From a bacterium (GTDB lineage Bacteria; Zhuqueibacterota; QNDG01; JABMRT01): 50,938 bases of DNA. The stretch is from positions 1-50,938 of the forward strand of contig DSAP01000183.1 of the NCBI GenBank assembly GCA_011046415.1, given 5' to 3'. Under the pieces are notes generated by a model. That model was not told the origin of the DNA and searched no databases. It saw only the letters and a list, made by a program, of their open reading frames with translations. Below are positions 49,205-50,938 of the stretch, one piece after another. The position numbers and the translations under genes are program-made. How positions within the stretch are numbered: the stretch's first letter is position 1; each line of letters starts with the position of its first letter.

Positions 49205-50101
49205 TCACGATACGATATTGGCCAGCGCGACCGAGCGCAGCATGGATTCCGCGGATTCCGCCCGCGATATCAGGACGATGGGCATTCTCGCCCCGACGAT
49301 CACGCCGGCGATTTTGGCGTGGGCCAGATAGACCAGGCCTTTCGCGAAGATATTTCCCGCGGAAACATCCGGAATAAGCAGAATATCCGGATCGCCGGAG
49401 ACGCGGCTTTTAAAATGTTTGATCCGGGCCGCTTCGGGATCGAAGGCGATATCCACGGCCATGGGGCCTTCGACGACCGCGTCTCCCAACCCGCCTCCTT
49501 CCGCCCACCGGACGAGACCGACCGCATCCCCGGTTTCCGGGAGTTTGTCCGAGACTTTCTCGTTCGCCGCGAGCAGGGCGATTTTCGGTTTCTCCACGCC
49601 GAGCCGTCGCATCACATCCACGGCGTTTCGGAGAATTTCCCGTTTTTGTGACAGATCCGGCCTGGAGATCATCCCGCTGTCCGTGACCAGAATGAGTTTG
49701 TGATAAGCCGGGATTTCCATGAGGGCGACATGGCTGAGCAGCCTGTCCGTCCTGAGGTTGAACGCCCGGTCGAGCACCGCCCTGAGCAGGACCGGGGTGG
49801 AAAGCAGTCCTTTCATCAGGGCATCCGCTGCTCCTTCGTGGATCAACGCGGCGGATTTTCGGGCGATGCTGTTTTCCTCCCTCTCATCCAAGACAGGAAT
49901 CGCGGACAGATCGACCCCCATTCCATCCGCGATGCGGCGGATTTCGTCCGCGGGACCGATGAGGATCGGGTCCAGAATGCCGAAATGCTGCGCGTCGAGC
50001 ACCGCACAGACGACGGATTCCGAGGCCGCGCCCGCCACCGCGAACCGGAGCCGCCCGCGGGTCCGCGCGAGTTTGAGTACGGTTTCGAAGGATGTCAGCA
50101 T
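49205..50101 (-). CDS. Phosphate acetyl/butyryltransferase (Ptb) family protein
   Basis: 'GAADALMKGLLSTPVLLRAVLD', 'SHVALMEIPAYHKLILVTDSGM', 'VEGPMAVDIAFDPEAARIK', 'DILLIPDVSAGNIFAKGLVYLAHAKIAGVIVGARMPIVLISRAES'. Confidence 0.92.
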   Translation of the reverse strand: MLTSFETVLKLARTRGRLRFAVAGAASESVVCAVLDAQHFGILDPILIGPADEIRRIADGMGVDLSAIPVLDEREENSIARKSAALIHEGAADALMKGLLSTPVLLRAVLDRAFNLRTDRLLSHVALMEIPAYHKLILVTDSGMISRPDLSQKREILRNAVDVMRRLGVEKPKIALLAANEKVSDKLPETGDAVGLVRWAEGGGLGDAVVEGPMAVDIAFDPEAARIKHFKSRVSGDPDILLIPDVSAGNIFAKGLVYLAHAKIAGVIVGARMPIVLISRAESAESMLRSVALANIVS

Positions 50102-50739
50102 GTGCTGCCTCCCCGGGCTTCTTCCACGGCCTTACTGATTTTTAAGGCGGCTCCCCGTACATCCGCCTGTCCGAACAGGGCGGAGATGACCGCGACGCCG
50201 TCGCACCCCGCCCCGATCACTTCCGCTACGCGTTCGATTTGGATTCCGCCGATGCCCACGATCGGAAGGTCCGTCTCCGCACGTACGGATCGGATCAAAT
50301 CCAGTCCCCCCACCTGGACGCCGGCCTTGCTCCCGGTCGGATAGACCGATCCGACCCCCAGATAATCCGCCCCGGCGATTGAGGACAGTTCCTCCGGCCG
50401 GCTGACCGAGATTCCGATGATCCGGTCCCTCCCCAGCCATTTCCGGATCACATGTACCGGAAGGTCGGACTGGCCCACGTGGACGCCGTCCGCGCCGACG
50501 GCGAGCGCGATATCCATGCGGTCGTTTATGAGGAAAGGAACGCCAAAGTCTTCCGTCACCTTCCGGATCCGGAGCGCCTGTCGGTAAAAATCCCCCGTCT
50601 CATCCACCTTGTTCCGGTACTGCAGGATGGACGCACCGCCGGACAGGGCCTCTTCGGCCAGGACGGCGATGTCGCGTCCGTCCAGCCACTCCCGGTCCAG
50701 GATGGCGTACAATGCGTAATCAACCGGATTCTTTTGCAT
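50095..50739 (-). CDS. thiE: Thiamine-phosphate synthase
   Basis: 'ILQYRNKVDETGDFYRQALRIRKVTEDFGVPFLINDRMDIALAVGADGVHVGQSDLPV', 'IIGISVSRPEEL', 'ADYLGVGSVYPTGSKA'. Confidence 0.95.
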   Translation of the reverse strand: MQKNPVDYALYAILDREWLDGRDIAVLAEEALSGGASILQYRNKVDETGDFYRQALRIRKVTEDFGVPFLINDRMDIALAVGADGVHVGQSDLPVHVIRKWLGRDRIIGISVSRPEELSSIAGADYLGVGSVYPTGSKAGVQVGGLDLIRSVRAETDLPIVGIGGIQIERVAEVIGAGCDGVAVISALFGQADVRGAALKISKAVEEARGGSTC

Positions 50740-50938
50740 GTCGTTTTCTCGCGGCCATCAGCGCGGCCAGGATGATGGAGTAGAATTTTGTGTCGTCGTC
50801 ATCGGCGCGGGACGAGAGCACGATCGGTGCGGACGAGCCCATGACGATCGCAGCGCACCTCCCGCCCGCCAGCAGGGTGACGCTCTTGTAAAAGGTGTTG
50901 GCCGTCTCGATATTGGGAAAAATCAGGATGTCCGCCTC
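50720..50938 (-). CDS. Partial CDS (3' end), second Ptb-like phosphate acyltransferase
   Basis: Minus-strand frame open to the window edge: EADILIFPNIETANTFYKSVTLLAGGRCAAIVMGSSAPIVLSSRADDDDTKFYSIILAALMAARKRHAKESG*, homologous by eye to the C-terminus of the ptb product at 49205-50101. Confidence 0.8.
   Translation of the reverse strand, partial: EADILIFPNIETANTFYKSVTLLAGGRCAAIVMGSSAPIVLSSRADDDDTKFYSIILAALMAARKRHAKESG

Noticed and set aside
1-50938. CRISPR arrays, insertion sequences, prophage, integrase or rRNA
   Set aside because: No tandem spaced repeats, transposase/integrase motifs or rRNA sequence found on reading the window.

Overview
The window is about 51 kb of bacterial chromosome, almost all of it ordinary core-genome content and nearly all on the minus strand. 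Reading the minus strand from high to low coordinates, it carries: a partial Ptb-like gene, thiE, ptb and a NusG-domain-II gene; a riboflavin operon (ribD-ribE-ribBA-ribH) under an FMN riboswitch; recN, murA, dnaE, a radical SAM/SPASM gene and a Hcy-methyltransferase/MTHFR fusion; gcvPB followed by a two-component/GGDEF cluster; an FtsZ-family gene; a GlcD-like oxidase; tRNA-Val; the translation/division block thrS-infC-rpmI-rplT-pheS-pheT-zapB-like-zapA-(candidate sRNA)-rny-ymdB-folD-proS; a TPR gene; a FemAB-like gene; and tRNA-Arg. The main plus-strand genes are a class II ribonucleotide reductase with two NrdR-box-like sites upstream, a DUF116 protein, an SMP-30-type beta-propeller with a T9SS-like C-terminal tag, and a small repeat lipoprotein. 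The most unusual item is at 17.8-26.4 kb. There, an FtsZ-family GTPase with archaeal-like motifs is fused to a C-terminal domain resembling a CheA/Hpt domain in which the phospho-acceptor His appears to be Lys. It lies directly downstream of a stand-alone receiver, an NtrC-type regulator, two histidine kinases (one with a receiver-like N-terminus lacking the Asp) and a GGDEF protein. No CRISPR arrays, IS elements, phage or rRNA genes were seen. All family assignments come from reading motifs by eye, with no database search.
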